A stretch of 64,000 nucleotides of DNA from Chitinophaga pinensis (GCA_945876095.1 CAMCMP010000015.1:1-64000), one strand, 5' to 3'. Positions 30,096 to 38,019 are shown, counted from the stretch's first letter. Notes: a model not told the origin generated them from the sequence alone. Numbers and translations: made by a program.

Positions 30096-31094
30096 ATGAA
30101 TCCAAATGTATTTGTTTTAAGAGCAGACTATGGTCGATATACCGATGTATTCAAAAAAGAAAATTACATTGGTATTGGATGGTTTCAAACAGATCCATCT
30201 TTATTCGACTTAAGTAATAAGGATTCATTAAAGGAAGAGTATAAAAAATCATTCCCCACAGATCTTCCGATGAGGATGAACCAGAATGTTGGTCAAATTT
30301 TTCGTTTCGTCAATGAAATGAAAATTGGTGATATAGTAATTTCTCCATTTAATACTAACGAGTTACTTGTAGGAAAAATCAAAAGTGAAGTTTATTTTAA
30401 AAAAGACGAATCATCTCCTTACCCTTGGCGTAAGAGTGTTGAATGGTTACCGAATGTTATTGACCGACATACCCTTTCCGTTCCTTTACAAAGTACCTTA
30501 AAGTCATCTTTAACTTGTTTTAGGGTAGTTATGTGTGAGGAAATTTTGACACAAATTGGAATACTAAGTGAAAAAGTCTCATCACAGGATGAAGAGATTA
30601 TATTCTCTCCAAAATCCAATTACGAACTAATAAGAAGAAGATTCCTTCAATTAGATCCAACTGAATTCGAATTGTTAGTTTCATATGTTTTACGTTCTTT
30701 AGGATTTGATGCAACTCAAGAAACAGGTAAAGTCGGAGATGGGGGAATAGATTATGAAGGAGTTCTAGATGTATTTGGTGTCGCATCAATTAACTTACAA
30801 GTACAAGTTAAAAGATATGAAAAAGGTGTTATTGGTGAAAAAGATATAAGAAGTTTTAGAGGTGCGTTAAAAAAGGACTTTCAAGGTTGTTTCATAACAC
30901 TTTCAACTTTTAATAAAAAAGCAATTGAAAGTGCACAAGACAAGGAAAGAGAAACAATACAACTAATAGATGGGTATCGTTTCACTGAGATATTCATAGA
31001 ACAATATGATAAGATAATTGAATCCTTGAACTATGATGACTATGATGAATTATCCCAAAAACTGAAGTTCAAAAAATCTTTAATCCCTAATTAA
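30096..31094 (+). CDS. Mrr-type nuclease with EVE/PUA-like N-terminus
   Basis: This 332-residue protein ends in an Mrr-type PD-(D/E)xK nuclease domain: DPTEFELLVSYVLRSLGF (residues 187-204), GDGGIDYEG (214-222) with D219, and QVQVKRY (235-241), which supplies the QxK active-site residues. The first 150 residues (VLRADYGRYTDVFKKENYIG then IGWFQTD) resemble the EVE/PUA-like modules that bind modified bases. Such fusions are typical of modification-dependent restriction. It is the third gene of the methyltransferase/DUF262-HNH operon. Confidence 0.83.
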   Translation: MNPNVFVLRADYGRYTDVFKKENYIGIGWFQTDPSLFDLSNKDSLKEEYKKSFPTDLPMRMNQNVGQIFRFVNEMKIGDIVISPFNTNELLVGKIKSEVYFKKDESSPYPWRKSVEWLPNVIDRHTLSVPLQSTLKSSLTCFRVVMCEEILTQIGILSEKVSSQDEEIIFSPKSNYELIRRRFLQLDPTEFELLVSYVLRSLGFDATQETGKVGDGGIDYEGVLDVFGVASINLQVQVKRYEKGVIGEKDIRSFRGALKKDFQGCFITLSTFNKKAIESAQDKERETIQLIDGYRFTEIFIEQYDKIIESLNYDDYDELSQKLKFKKSLIPN

Positions 31095-31443
31095 GTCCCC
31101 CCGATAAACCTAATTTCGACCTCCCCGAATCCCCGCACTCCCCCCAATGATCTATAAATTTCCTAATAGGGGGTACCATGACCTTTGAGAATTCCTACCA
31201 TTTTTGGTAATTTAATGACACTCTGGGAGACTTTCTCAGACTTATCTCATAGTTCCCCTCAAAATATATTTTAATTGAAAATTGGGTTGTTTCTGTCTTT
31301 TTTAAGAAAAAAGGTCTTAAAGTATCCAAAAAGGATTGACCTCCTCGTCAATCGTGACGAGATGATATTATTTTTTACTCTCAATTAATAACTCAATTCT
31401 ATTCTTTTCCCATTTTCAATCTATTTATTGGTAAAGAAAAACT
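31095..31443. other. Non-coding region with hairpin upstream of a Rep-like gene
   Basis: No gene is seen. The region contains a run of C-rich sequence (31098-31145), GGGGGTACC (31169-31177) and a perfect seven-base hairpin, CTCGTCA (31344-31350) and TGACGAG (31355-31361), around ATCG. This stem is 83 bases before the Rep-like ATG and could be a replication or nick region, or a regulatory hairpin. No T run follows it closely, so it is a poor terminator. Confidence 0.45.
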
Positions 31444-32103
31444 ATGATTGAGAACCATGAAATCCTGTGTCCAAAATTTATTGAATGTGAAATATGCCAG
31501 ACAAAAAGAGATCAGATCAACAGATCACGAATATCAATGTTGTTCGGCATAGAGGAAGATATACATATACTTTCTAAACACTTCTACCATTTGACTATTT
31601 CGGTTAAACCCACACGTGAGACATATCACCATTTCTCGATTGATGCATTGAAGAAATCTGGTAGGGAGTTAATAAACGGATTGTCATCATTAAGTTCCGT
31701 TAGTAATAGAAAATGGTGGAGTATGTTTGTTAATTCAGGTGTTAGGTATTATTCTGTCACTCAAGAAGGAGTTAATGACTATCCAACATTTAATAATCAT
31801 TTCCTTTTTTATAGTGACAAGGATAATCTTGATGTTCGAATGAATTTGCAACTGAAATGTCGATTAAAAAAAATAAGTAAACATTTGAACTTCAAATTTG
31901 AATATTTGGGAGTTTATAACCTAGATAAAATCAAAGAGTCAATTAAAATTGGAGTTTCTGTGAATTGCAAATCAACACCAGTATTAAAACTTGGGGAAGA
32001 TGTAATCAATGAAATTTATAAGATAAGAGAACAAAGACCTATACCATTTGGAATAAAAATCAACAATAAAACTGAAGTTCACCAAACCTTGAATTCGATA
32101 TAA
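31444..32103 (+). CDS. Possible rolling-circle Rep-like protein
   Basis: The 219-residue protein is only tentatively recognised. Its early cysteines (C9, C15, C18), the strand FYHLTISVKPT (about 47-57) and the segment GVRYYSVTQEGVNDYPTFNN followed by HFLFYSD (about 99-125) have the order of motifs 1 and 2 in Rep_1-type initiators. However, the expected HxH reads NNH (117-119) and no convincing catalytic tyrosine motif was found. It may be a degenerate or divergent initiator, or an unrelated DNA-binding protein. It starts a run of four tightly spaced small genes ending in the small recombinase. Confidence 0.42.
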   Translation: MIENHEILCPKFIECEICQTKRDQINRSRISMLFGIEEDIHILSKHFYHLTISVKPTRETYHHFSIDALKKSGRELINGLSSLSSVSNRKWWSMFVNSGVRYYSVTQEGVNDYPTFNNHFLFYSDKDNLDVRMNLQLKCRLKKISKHLNFKFEYLGVYNLDKIKESIKIGVSVNCKSTPVLKLGEDVINEIYKIREQRPIPFGIKINNKTEVHQTLNSI

Positions 32104-32114
32104 CATTAACCAAT

Positions 32115-32267
32115 ATGAAAATAACAGATTTAGTAGTTAACAAACCTCCAAAAAATCAGAAAAAATTGAAAATCATAATAACTGAAAATCAAGCAAAGAT
32201 GATAGTTGAAAGAATGAAAATCGATCATTTCAAATCAAAACAATTTAATAAAAATGAAAAAAGTTAA
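32115..32267 (+). CDS. Small basic protein, unknown
   Basis: A 50-residue Lys-rich frame with an ATG 11 bases after the Rep-like stop; its 3' end overlaps the next gene by 14 bases. Sequence such as NKPPKNQKKLKIIITENQAK is recognisable as no family. The tight spacing is the main support, and a small DNA-binding or directionality factor is possible but unproven. Confidence 0.4.
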   Translation: MKITDLVVNKPPKNQKKLKIIITENQAKMIVERMKIDHFKSKQFNKNEKS

Positions 32268-32514
32268 AGATAAAGAAGGTGTAGTTTTTGAGATAGTTCC
32301 TGACCCAGAGATAACATTAGAGTTAAGGTCTACTTCACATAATCTCTTCGTAAAAAGTATTATTGAAAATGATTTAAAGAAAAATGAGGTGTATCCATTA
32401 AACAACAAAATTGGATATTCAGGTGACATTGAATCAGTCAGTTATTTTATTTCATCAATAGTGAAATCTTATTTAGATATATACTTGATTGGCAATCAGT
32501 ATAGTATAAAATAA
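32254..32514 (+). CDS. Small protein of unknown function
   Basis: An 86-residue acidic-to-neutral protein (MKKVKDKEGVVFEIVPDPEI at the start, ending DIYLIGNQYSIK). No membrane segment or motif is recognised. It overlaps the previous small frame and is 58 bases before the small recombinase gene, from which it is separated by a palindromic promoter. It may be a directionality or regulatory factor of the island (inference from position only). Confidence 0.5.
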   Translation: MKKVKDKEGVVFEIVPDPEITLELRSTSHNLFVKSIIENDLKKNEVYPLNNKIGYSGDIESVSYFISSIVKSYLDIYLIGNQYSIK

Positions 32515-32547
32515 AATACATAAAACTCTGGTAATCACTGGATTATA

Positions 32548-32570
32548 CTTATTTTTGTATCAAAAATAAG
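32548..32570 (+). promoter_or_regulatory. Perfect palindrome over the promoter of the small recombinase
   Basis: CTTATTTTTG (32548-32557) and CAAAAATAAG (32561-32570) form a perfect ten-base inverted repeat with a three-base centre, two bases before the ATG. The left arm contains TATTTTTG (32550-32557), a TAnnTTTG -7 element. A dimeric repressor, possibly the recombinase itself, could bind here. Confidence 0.65.
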
Positions 32571-32572
32571 AT

Positions 32573-33196
32573 ATGAAAAAGGTAGTATTATTTATTCGAA
32601 AATCCACGATTCAACAAGAGTACGATCATCAAGAAAATCTCTTAATAGATGTTTGTAAAAAAAATGATTGGCAAATAGTTTCGACAATTAGGGAAACTAT
32701 ATCGGGGACAAAACGCAACGAAGATCGAATTGGAATTGGTCAACTGAAAAACGTGGTTTTAGAATTAAAACCTGATATTGTTTGTTGTTGGGAAATTAGT
32801 CGACTAACAAGGAGTCCACTTTCATTTTACCAGTTAACAAAATTTCTAACTGATAATTCAGTTTCCCTTTTTATTCAAAATCTAAACCTTCACACATTAG
32901 ATGATAATGGTAAAGAGAATCATCTTACCGGTCTGATTTTAGCAATCGTATCGGAAATTTCAAAAATGGAGACCCTGACACTTAAAAATCGGGTACGTAT
33001 TTCGTTGCAAAACAAACGTGAACAAGGGTTCGTACTTGGGAGACCTAAGAATTCAAAGGACAATAAAGAGAAGACATTAAAAAAATATCCTGAGGTGATA
33101 AAGTATCTACAAAAAGGGTTGTCAATTAGAGAAGTTTCACGTTTAACCAGTACAAGTATCAATACCGCACTAAAAGTATCTAAACTAATCAAGTGA
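32573..33196 (+). CDS. Small serine recombinase (resolvase/invertase type)
   Basis: A 207-residue protein with a resolvase catalytic domain: IRKST with catalytic Ser11, [10 protein letters not shown] (about residues 75-84) and an E-helix-like region [22 protein letters not shown]-terminal helix-turn-helix of the Hin/resolvase type follows (about 180-203, [20 protein letters not shown]). It lies 44 bases inside the right end of island 1. It may invert, resolve or help excise DNA. The large recombinase at the other end is the more likely integrase. Confidence 0.88.
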   Translation: MKKVVLFIRKSTIQQEYDHQENLLIDVCKKNDWQIVSTIRETISGTKRNEDRIGIGQLKNVVLELKPDIVCCWEISRLTRSPLSFYQLTKFLTDNSVSLFIQNLNLHTLDDNGKENHLTGLILAIVSEISKMETLTLKNRVRISLQNKREQGFVLGRPKNSKDNKEKTLKKYPEVIKYLQKGLSIREVSRLTSTSINTALKVSKLIK

Positions 33197-33219
33197 TTTT
33201 CAGTTAGTTAATATGGTGG

Positions 33220-33262
33220 TATTATCGATACCCATTTTGATTTTAATTGGACCGCCAGGAGC
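33220..33262. other. attR of island 1
   Basis: Island sequence ends with GATACCCATTTTG (33227-33239); the ATT core is at 33240-33242 and comM resumes with TTAATTGGACC. The island side supplies the left arm of attP. The hybrid frame starting at ATG 33213 carries nine island codons (ending at 33239) before the shared ATT and comM. Confidence 0.75.
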
Positions 33263-33430
33263 TGGTAAAACAATGCTAGCAAAGCGCTTACCCACCATTC
33301 TTCCGCCTTTGTCATTGCAGGAAGCATTGGAAACTACAAAAATTCATAGTGTGGCAGGTAAGTTGCCTGAAAATGCCACTCTCATTTCAAAAAGACCTTA
33401 TCGAAGTCCACACCATACCATCTCTGATGT
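33240..33430 (+). pseudogene. comM: comM, middle fragment (residues 222-284) with Walker A
   Basis: This 191-base piece between the two islands encodes [20 protein letters not shown] and continues to [10 protein letters not shown]. It holds the P-loop (G224-T231 in the rebuilt protein). The last codon is broken after its second base (GT, 33429-33430). A hybrid frame opens at an island-derived ATG (33213) and runs to a stop at 33443 in island 2, giving 76 residues. It has no Walker B and cannot be a working ATPase. Confidence 0.92.
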
Positions 33431-35104
33431 GGTTGTTTTTTGATATGAGGTTTTATTGATATAATACTTAGTTTTATCCCCTCCCTTTTTAATCTTATAT
33501 CCTAATGATTTATTCTTCTTATCCTTCCACTCAAACTCATCACTTATCATTGGATACCTAAGTAAAATTTCAATCTCATATTTTTTTGAATCTTCAAAAT
33601 AATTCAGATTTATTCTTTTTATGTATTTCTCTACCTTGTCTCTCTTAGAATGGAAGTCAAGATTATCTCCCCAACTTAGTACTTCCAATTCAAAACTTTT
33701 AATCCAATCTAACCAACCCTTTGAATCACCTAATACAGATAAGTTAGTCTTACTGTCTTTAATGGTTTCTCTGAGTTCAAATTCTTCATTTTTAAGTTTA
33801 TCAAATTCTACTTTGTAAGTACCTTTATCTATACTCTCCTCCAAGTATAGGGTAACAATTTTAGATTTCTTCTTCTCTAGTTCTTTGATTTTATTCTCGG
33901 TGGATTTTAAACCTCTCTCGAATACTTCAATTGAGGTCTTATAAGTTTCATTTTGAAGTTTTTGGATTTTGAATTCCTCCTTTATTAAATGAGAATTTGA
34001 TAGTATTGAGGTAAGTTTTTCCCATACGAATTTCTCAATAAAATCAAGATTAGGGGATGGAAGAGTACAAGGTTTCTCTCCCTTCATTCTAATCTCTTTC
34101 CTCTTCATGTTACAGAAATAAGTTCTTTCATCAGATTTTATTCTCCCTAATAATTTACTACCATCTTTACCACAGTATAGGAGGTTTTTTAAAAGGTAAT
34201 TATGTTTTGGTTTATTTCCATTTCGATTGACTGATTTATTGTCATTAATCCTGTTCTGAAGTGAAACCCATCTCTCTTCCGTTAATATGGACGGAAATTT
34301 GAACTTATTACCTTGTTTGTCTATCCGTTCTCCCATATAGTATGGTTTTGTCAGAATACCTCTAACAACATTATCCCTCCATAGAACCAATTTCACACTT
34401 ACTTCTTTTGTATCACCATTTGTATCCACTCTCTTAATGAAACCTTTTTTGATTACATTTTCACCTTTAGTAGGTATGGAGTTATCGTTTAACCAGTTTA
34501 CAACCCATCGAATAGATTTACCATCAAAGATTAAATCTACCATTTGAAGATAAATAGTCATTTCAACCTCATCAACAATAATATTTCTATCCTTATCTCG
34601 TTTGTATCCATATGGAAGATAGACACCACCCCATCTTTGATTTAATCTACTTTGGAAAAGACCTTCCTTTATCCTTTTAATCATATTCAATCTTTCATAT
34701 GTATAGATTGAAGAAAGTATTGAGGAAGTTAACTGGTCAATGGGGTTACTTAAGTCTTTAGATTCGGAACAATCTCCTTCATAGATTAATACATTGTTTT
34801 CTATGAACTTTTTTCTCAAATACTCACTAAAGAAATTATCTCTAGATAATCTACTCCATTCATAAAAGAAAAGGTTTTTAACCTCTCCATTTTGTATTTT
34901 TTCAATAAGTTCCCTTCCCAATTTCCTTTCAAATGGATTAGTTGTTCCACTTACCCCACTACCTTCATTAAAAAAGATAATCTTATTGAACCCAAATCTC
35001 TTCCTAACCCTTTCACCAATGTCTTTCTGATATTGGATTGAATAACCTTCTCCGTTATCCTCTTTACTCTGTCTTAGGTATCCGTATAGAATTTTGTTTT
35101 CCAT
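33398..35104 (-). CDS. Large serine recombinase (integrase of island 2), with host-encoded C-terminus
   Basis: A 568-residue integrase. Its resolvase domain has GYLRQSKED with catalytic Ser13 and EWSRLSRDN (about 79-87). A recombinase domain follows (about 170-290), then a reduced zinc ribbon (CGKDG and later cysteines, about 310-345), a coiled coil (about 375-445), and a C-terminal domain. It is transcribed outward through attL. The last ten or so codons (from about 33430 down to 33398) lie in antisense comM sequence, so the C-terminus depends on whether the island is integrated. It is unlike the island 1 integrase outside the catalytic motifs. Confidence 0.93.
   Translation of the reverse strand: MENKILYGYLRQSKEDNGEGYSIQYQKDIGERVRKRFGFNKIIFFNEGSGVSGTTNPFERKLGRELIEKIQNGEVKNLFFYEWSRLSRDNFFSEYLRKKFIENNVLIYEGDCSESKDLSNPIDQLTSSILSSIYTYERLNMIKRIKEGLFQSRLNQRWGGVYLPYGYKRDKDRNIIVDEVEMTIYLQMVDLIFDGKSIRWVVNWLNDNSIPTKGENVIKKGFIKRVDTNGDTKEVSVKLVLWRDNVVRGILTKPYYMGERIDKQGNKFKFPSILTEERWVSLQNRINDNKSVNRNGNKPKHNYLLKNLLYCGKDGSKLLGRIKSDERTYFCNMKRKEIRMKGEKPCTLPSPNLDFIEKFVWEKLTSILSNSHLIKEEFKIQKLQNETYKTSIEVFERGLKSTENKIKELEKKKSKIVTLYLEESIDKGTYKVEFDKLKNEEFELRETIKDSKTNLSVLGDSKGWLDWIKSFELEVLSWGDNLDFHSKRDKVEKYIKRINLNYFEDSKKYEIEILLRYPMISDEFEWKDKKNKSLGYKIKKGGDKTKYYINKTSYQKTTTSEMVWCGLR
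33415..33450. other. attL of island 2
   Basis: comM sequence runs to GATGT (33426-33430); island DNA starts with GGTTGTTTTT. The arm TTGATATGAGG lies at 33440-33450. GATGT is repeated at the right end (46494-46498). Confidence 0.75.
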
Positions 35105-35444
35105 ACCACATATTAAGGACTTTTTATAGAACTTGGAGAATTTGGAAGAATTTTTTCTATAGGGTAAAAATATGACCTCGACAATAAAATGTGTCCGATT
35201 GGGGGTTGGGAAAATAAAAACTTGTCAGTTACAAGAAACCTCAAGTGGGGGGTCGGGTCAAACACGGACCTCCAGTATAACTAATCTAGGAAATGTTAAC
35301 CACATTTCCAAATATAACCCACTCTATTTCAGGGTCTTGTGTCCATATTATTCAAAGAATACAAGACACCATCAATTAGTTGAATTTGTTTGGAAAAATC
35401 ACTAAAAAGAAGTACTTTTAAGTTCAATAATAAAAGACACCACT
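35105..35444. other. Non-coding region with CTTGT/ACAAG dyads before the small recombinase
   Basis: No gene is supported. Dyads are CTTGT (35221-35225) with ACAAG (35231-35235) and GTCTTGT (35334-35340) with ACAAGAC (35361-35367). AAGACACC occurs at 35364 and again near 35430, and AAGTACTT lies near 35412. Repeated related sites upstream of a resolvase-type gene would fit a recombinase binding region or control region (inference). Confidence 0.4.
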
Positions 35445-36056
35445 ATGAATATGAAAATCAAATACAATAGAACATCAACCATCAATCAGGATGGTGAAAG
35501 ATTTAAAATGGATAAAGAGAATTACGATTTAACACTCTTTGATAAGGGTGTAAGTGGTAAAGTACCATTCAAAGAGAGAGAAAATGGAAAAGTACTCGTT
35601 GGATTAGTATCAGAGGGGAAGGTTACTGAATTAGTAGTTGAAGAACTATCTCGTTTGGGTAGAAATACTGTCGATACTCTTACAACTCTTAAATGGTTAG
35701 AAGATAATGGGGTGAATGTAGTAGTAAAAGGTATGGGAAATCTTCAATCTCAAGTTAATGGTAAAAAGAACCCAATTTGGAATCTGATTACTTCCGTTAT
35801 GAGTTCACTCTATGAGTTAGAAAGAGAAAACATCCTTGAAAGAACCGAAATGGGTAGGAAGATGTATGTAATCAATGGAGGGAAATTAGGTAGAAAGGTG
35901 GGGACGGTTGAAAATCGTCAAGAGTTTCTCAAAAAGGAAAACAACCAGAAGATTATATCCCTATTAGATAAAGGTAAATCCATAAGGGATATATCTGGTA
36001 GATTAGGTGTTTCTACAAAGACCGTAGTTAAAGTTAGAAAGTATCATATATGTTAA
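35445..36056 (+). CDS. Small serine recombinase (resolvase/invertase type)
   Basis: A 203-residue protein with a shortened resolvase catalytic domain: YNRTST with catalytic Ser11, EELSRLGRNTVDTL (about residues 66-79) and the helix YELERENILERTEMGRKMYV. A C-terminal HTH follows (about 172-198, KSIRDISGRLGVSTKTVVKV). It lacks the usual DKxSG loop length between the first strands, so it is compact. It is divergent from the island 2 integrase and overlaps a small frame at its stop. Its sequence is different from the small recombinase of island 1. Confidence 0.87.
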   Translation: MNMKIKYNRTSTINQDGERFKMDKENYDLTLFDKGVSGKVPFKERENGKVLVGLVSEGKVTELVVEELSRLGRNTVDTLTTLKWLEDNGVNVVVKGMGNLQSQVNGKKNPIWNLITSVMSSLYELERENILERTEMGRKMYVINGGKLGRKVGTVENRQEFLKKENNQKIISLLDKGKSIRDISGRLGVSTKTVVKVRKYHIC

Positions 36057-36214
36057 ATCAATCAAAACCACTTACAAAAAAGGAGAAAAAGAAACTGAAA
36101 GAGGGTTATTTAGAATCAAGAATGAAAAGGATTCTGAATGAGGTAGATAAACAACCCTCCGTTTCTTCATGGGATTTCGTGTATTATATGACGAAGTACA
36201 AACCAAAGGTTTAA
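36050..36214 (+). CDS. Small basic protein, unknown
   Basis: A 54-residue frame whose ATG overlaps the last codons of the small recombinase, suggesting translational coupling. It is Lys-rich at the start (LTKKEKKKLKEGYLESRMKR) and ends WDFVYYMTKYKPKV. No family is recognised. It could be an accessory factor of the recombinase, by position only. Confidence 0.45.
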   Translation: MLNQSKPLTKKEKKKLKEGYLESRMKRILNEVDKQPSVSSWDFVYYMTKYKPKV

Positions 36215-36663
36215 CCCATATTCTCAACATATCTCTTTTTACCCAATTGGAGTTCGAGTTGTCTAATCCTAAATTCCAATTCGTTGATTTTAGATTCAAA
36301 CTTTTCATCGTTTGAAGGTTTGTAGGATTTTGTATCTCCTTTTAAGAATTTCTTCTCCCATTTATCCTTAAAATCTGGTATTAAGTATCCATACCTCTCG
36401 TATATCGAATTCCATTCACCCAATAATTCCATATCAGTTAAACTACAATCCAATTCACTGGAAATCCCTTTATTTATTTTCTCATCCAATGATATAGGAA
36501 GTGAATGGTATATAGAACCAAGATAATTTTCAGATTTAGTTAATAAGGTTTCTCTATTCTTACGGGATAACTTCTCATTACACTGGATATAGAAGTCGAA
36601 TCCTAGGAACTTTATCCTTGAAGGTGTACCGTCATATCTTTTAGTTAAATATTTCCTTTTCAT
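36211..36663 (-). CDS. Unknown protein with C-terminal coiled coil
   Basis: A 150-residue soluble protein, basic at the N-terminus (MKRKYLTKRYDGTPSRIKFL). Its C-terminal segment ESKINELEFRIRQLELQLGK (about residues 122-141) is a predicted coiled coil with heptad leucines and isoleucines. Function is unknown. It is in the same direction as the acetyltransferase-like gene 27 bases upstream and ends almost at the stop of the convergent small frame. Confidence 0.6.
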   Translation of the reverse strand: MKRKYLTKRYDGTPSRIKFLGFDFYIQCNEKLSRKNRETLLTKSENYLGSIYHSLPISLDEKINKGISSELDCSLTDMELLGEWNSIYERYGYLIPDFKDKWEKKFLKGDTKSYKPSNDEKFESKINELEFRIRQLELQLGKKRYVENMG

Positions 36664-36690
36664 ATTATTCTTAGTCTGTTTTTCAATTAT

Positions 36691-37344
36691 TTATCCTACC
36701 ATTCTATATTCAATTCTTTCATTAACACTTAAAACATTACATTTTTTAGATTCATAAATCCAATGAAATGTTTTAGTATCTAAAACGAACCCACATTTTG
36801 AGTAAAAGTTCTCTAATTTTTCAATTGGAACTACTCCCCCAACTGATACAGGAACTAATGAAATATTTATATTTAGAAGATTACTCACTTCTGTGATTTT
36901 ATTCATCAATCTACTACCTAATCCGTTTTTTTGATTTAGGGGGTTAACTTGTATTATATGTAAATGAACTTCATTGAAATATGGTTGAAATTGTAAATAA
37001 AATTCTTTACTTAAAAAACTGAAATTGATAGAACGAATTGTTTCATCAAATATTATTTTTCCATTTTGTCTTTTAGTAGTTCTATAATCAGATATTTCTC
37101 CTTGATTAATTACAAAATCAAAACCTTCATCACACAATGAATTATTTATATAATTTGTAAAATTTGTAAAATTTTGTGTACTTGGATGATACTTAATTTC
37201 CGAATTGTTTGGTGTCTCAATTTCTCCAAATAAACTTTTTATTTTCCAAGAAAATTGATGTCTTTGATGTTTTTGAATTTGTAACTTTTTCTTTCTTAAT
37301 TCTTTTCTAAATGAATTTGAGTTTCTTTTTTTCTGTTTTTTCAT
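36691..37344 (-). CDS. GNAT-family acetyltransferase-like protein
   Basis: The 217-residue protein has a very basic N-terminus (about residues 1-35, many Lys/Arg) followed by a GNAT fold. HIIQVNPLNQKNGLGSRLMN (about 129-148) is strand beta4 and the acetyl-CoA-binding motif QxxGxG, and ENFYSKCGFVLDTKTFHW (about 179-196) is the typical C-terminal GNAT segment. The substrate is unknown; antitoxin pairing was looked for, but no DUF1778-like partner is next to it. It is island cargo in a leftward two-gene unit. Confidence 0.7.
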   Translation of the reverse strand: MKKQKKRNSNSFRKELRKKKLQIQKHQRHQFSWKIKSLFGEIETPNNSEIKYHPSTQNFTNFTNYINNSLCDEGFDFVINQGEISDYRTTKRQNGKIIFDETIRSINFSFLSKEFYLQFQPYFNEVHLHIIQVNPLNQKNGLGSRLMNKITEVSNLLNINISLVPVSVGGVVPIEKLENFYSKCGFVLDTKTFHWIYESKKCNVLSVNERIEYRMVG

Positions 37345-37407
37345 CGTGATTTATTTTATATTTTATGTTTATACTGTACTATCAATCATATACCTAAATT
37401 TCGAATT

Positions 37408-37614
37408 TTGGTTGTGGTAGGTGTAGTTGTTTAAAACACTCATCACTACCAAACTCAATATCTTTTCATTGTTTATCATCTTCTTAGTAAAGGTCGTGAC
37501 TTGGTTGTGGTAGGTATGGGCTAGAAAAGTACTTATCACTACCAAAATTGGTATTATCCATTATTTTAATAATTGGTTGTGAAGGACTTGTTTGATTTCG
37601 ATTGAATCACTACC
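37408..37614 (+). repeat. Three tandem hairpin-forming repeats
   Basis: TTGGTTGTGG begins at 37408 and 37501, and TTGGTTGTGA at 37573. Each is followed after about 24 to 33 bases by ATCACTACC (37442, 37535, 37606), which pairs back with it over about 11 positions with one mismatch and one G-T pair. Spacing is 93 and 72 bases. Loops differ in sequence while stems are kept, suggesting selection on structure. It fills the 308-base gap upstream of the zinc-ribbon gene. It is not CRISPR-like. Confidence 0.65.
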
Positions 37615-37652
37615 TTGTACTATAATTTTTATTAATCTTTAATTTCTAACCA

Positions 37653-38009
37653 ATGGAAAAGAGAACTCCGATTTCAATTTCATTTTGTGAAAAATGTGGT
37701 AGTAAAGTTTCAAGTAGAGATGAGGTGTGTTCAAATTGTGGGGTTTTACCTTATCAAGATGACAGGTATTTTTCTTTGGAAAATGAGGTTCCAGAGAATA
37801 CATCATTTGATGATTGGAGTGATGAATTGAAACAGAAATGTGATGATTGGTGTGGGAATGAACTTATTACAAAATATTGTAAGGATTGTGGTATGGAGTT
37901 AAGTGAGGTAAGAAAGTATGATGGAGAAGATATTATAGATATGGAAAGTGGTCACGTTGATACCCCAAATACACACCCTTGTAACTCTGATTCCCCAATT
38001 TTCGAATAG
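37653..38009 (+). CDS. Zinc-ribbon protein, unknown
   Basis: A 118-residue acidic protein. Its N-terminal zinc ribbon has two CxxC pairs (FCEKCGSK and VCSNCG, about residues 11-30). A second possible cysteine cluster follows (C63, C67, then YCKDCG about 75-80). No catalytic motif is seen. It starts a rightward unit that continues with an unknown gene and then hsdM, so it may be regulatory or an accessory of the island 2 cargo (inference). Confidence 0.65.
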   Translation: MEKRTPISISFCEKCGSKVSSRDEVCSNCGVLPYQDDRYFSLENEVPENTSFDDWSDELKQKCDDWCGNELITKYCKDCGMELSEVRKYDGEDIIDMESGHVDTPNTHPCNSDSPIFE

Positions 38010-38019
38010 TTCAATTATA

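Larger units (their letters stand above)
23818..33242. mobile_element. Island 1: serine-integrase element in comM with restriction-modification cargo
   Basis: About 9.4 kb lying between comM codons 221 and 222. It holds a large serine recombinase at the left end and a small serine recombinase at the right end. Between them are two Rep/HUH-like genes, a ParB-methyltransferase fusion, and an operon of an EcoRI-family methyltransferase, a DUF262-HNH protein and an EVE-like/Mrr nuclease. Joining its ends gives GATACCCATT, then TTGATTAT, then AATGGGTGTC: arms with 9 of 10 matching bases around a centre containing the core. No phage head, tail or conjugation genes are seen. Confidence 0.85.

Noticed and set aside
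35172..35405. 77-codon open frame upstream of the small recombinase
   Set aside because: It has no recognisable family, no good ribosome-binding site and lies over the dyad-rich non-coding region, so it is likely a chance frame.
36691..37344. Toxin of a GNAT toxin-antitoxin pair
   Set aside because: No antitoxin-like partner (DUF1778 type) is adjacent; the neighbour is an unknown coiled-coil protein.
37408..37614. CRISPR array
   Set aside because: Repeats are only three, uneven in spacing, differ inside and form stems with variable loops. No cas genes are nearby.
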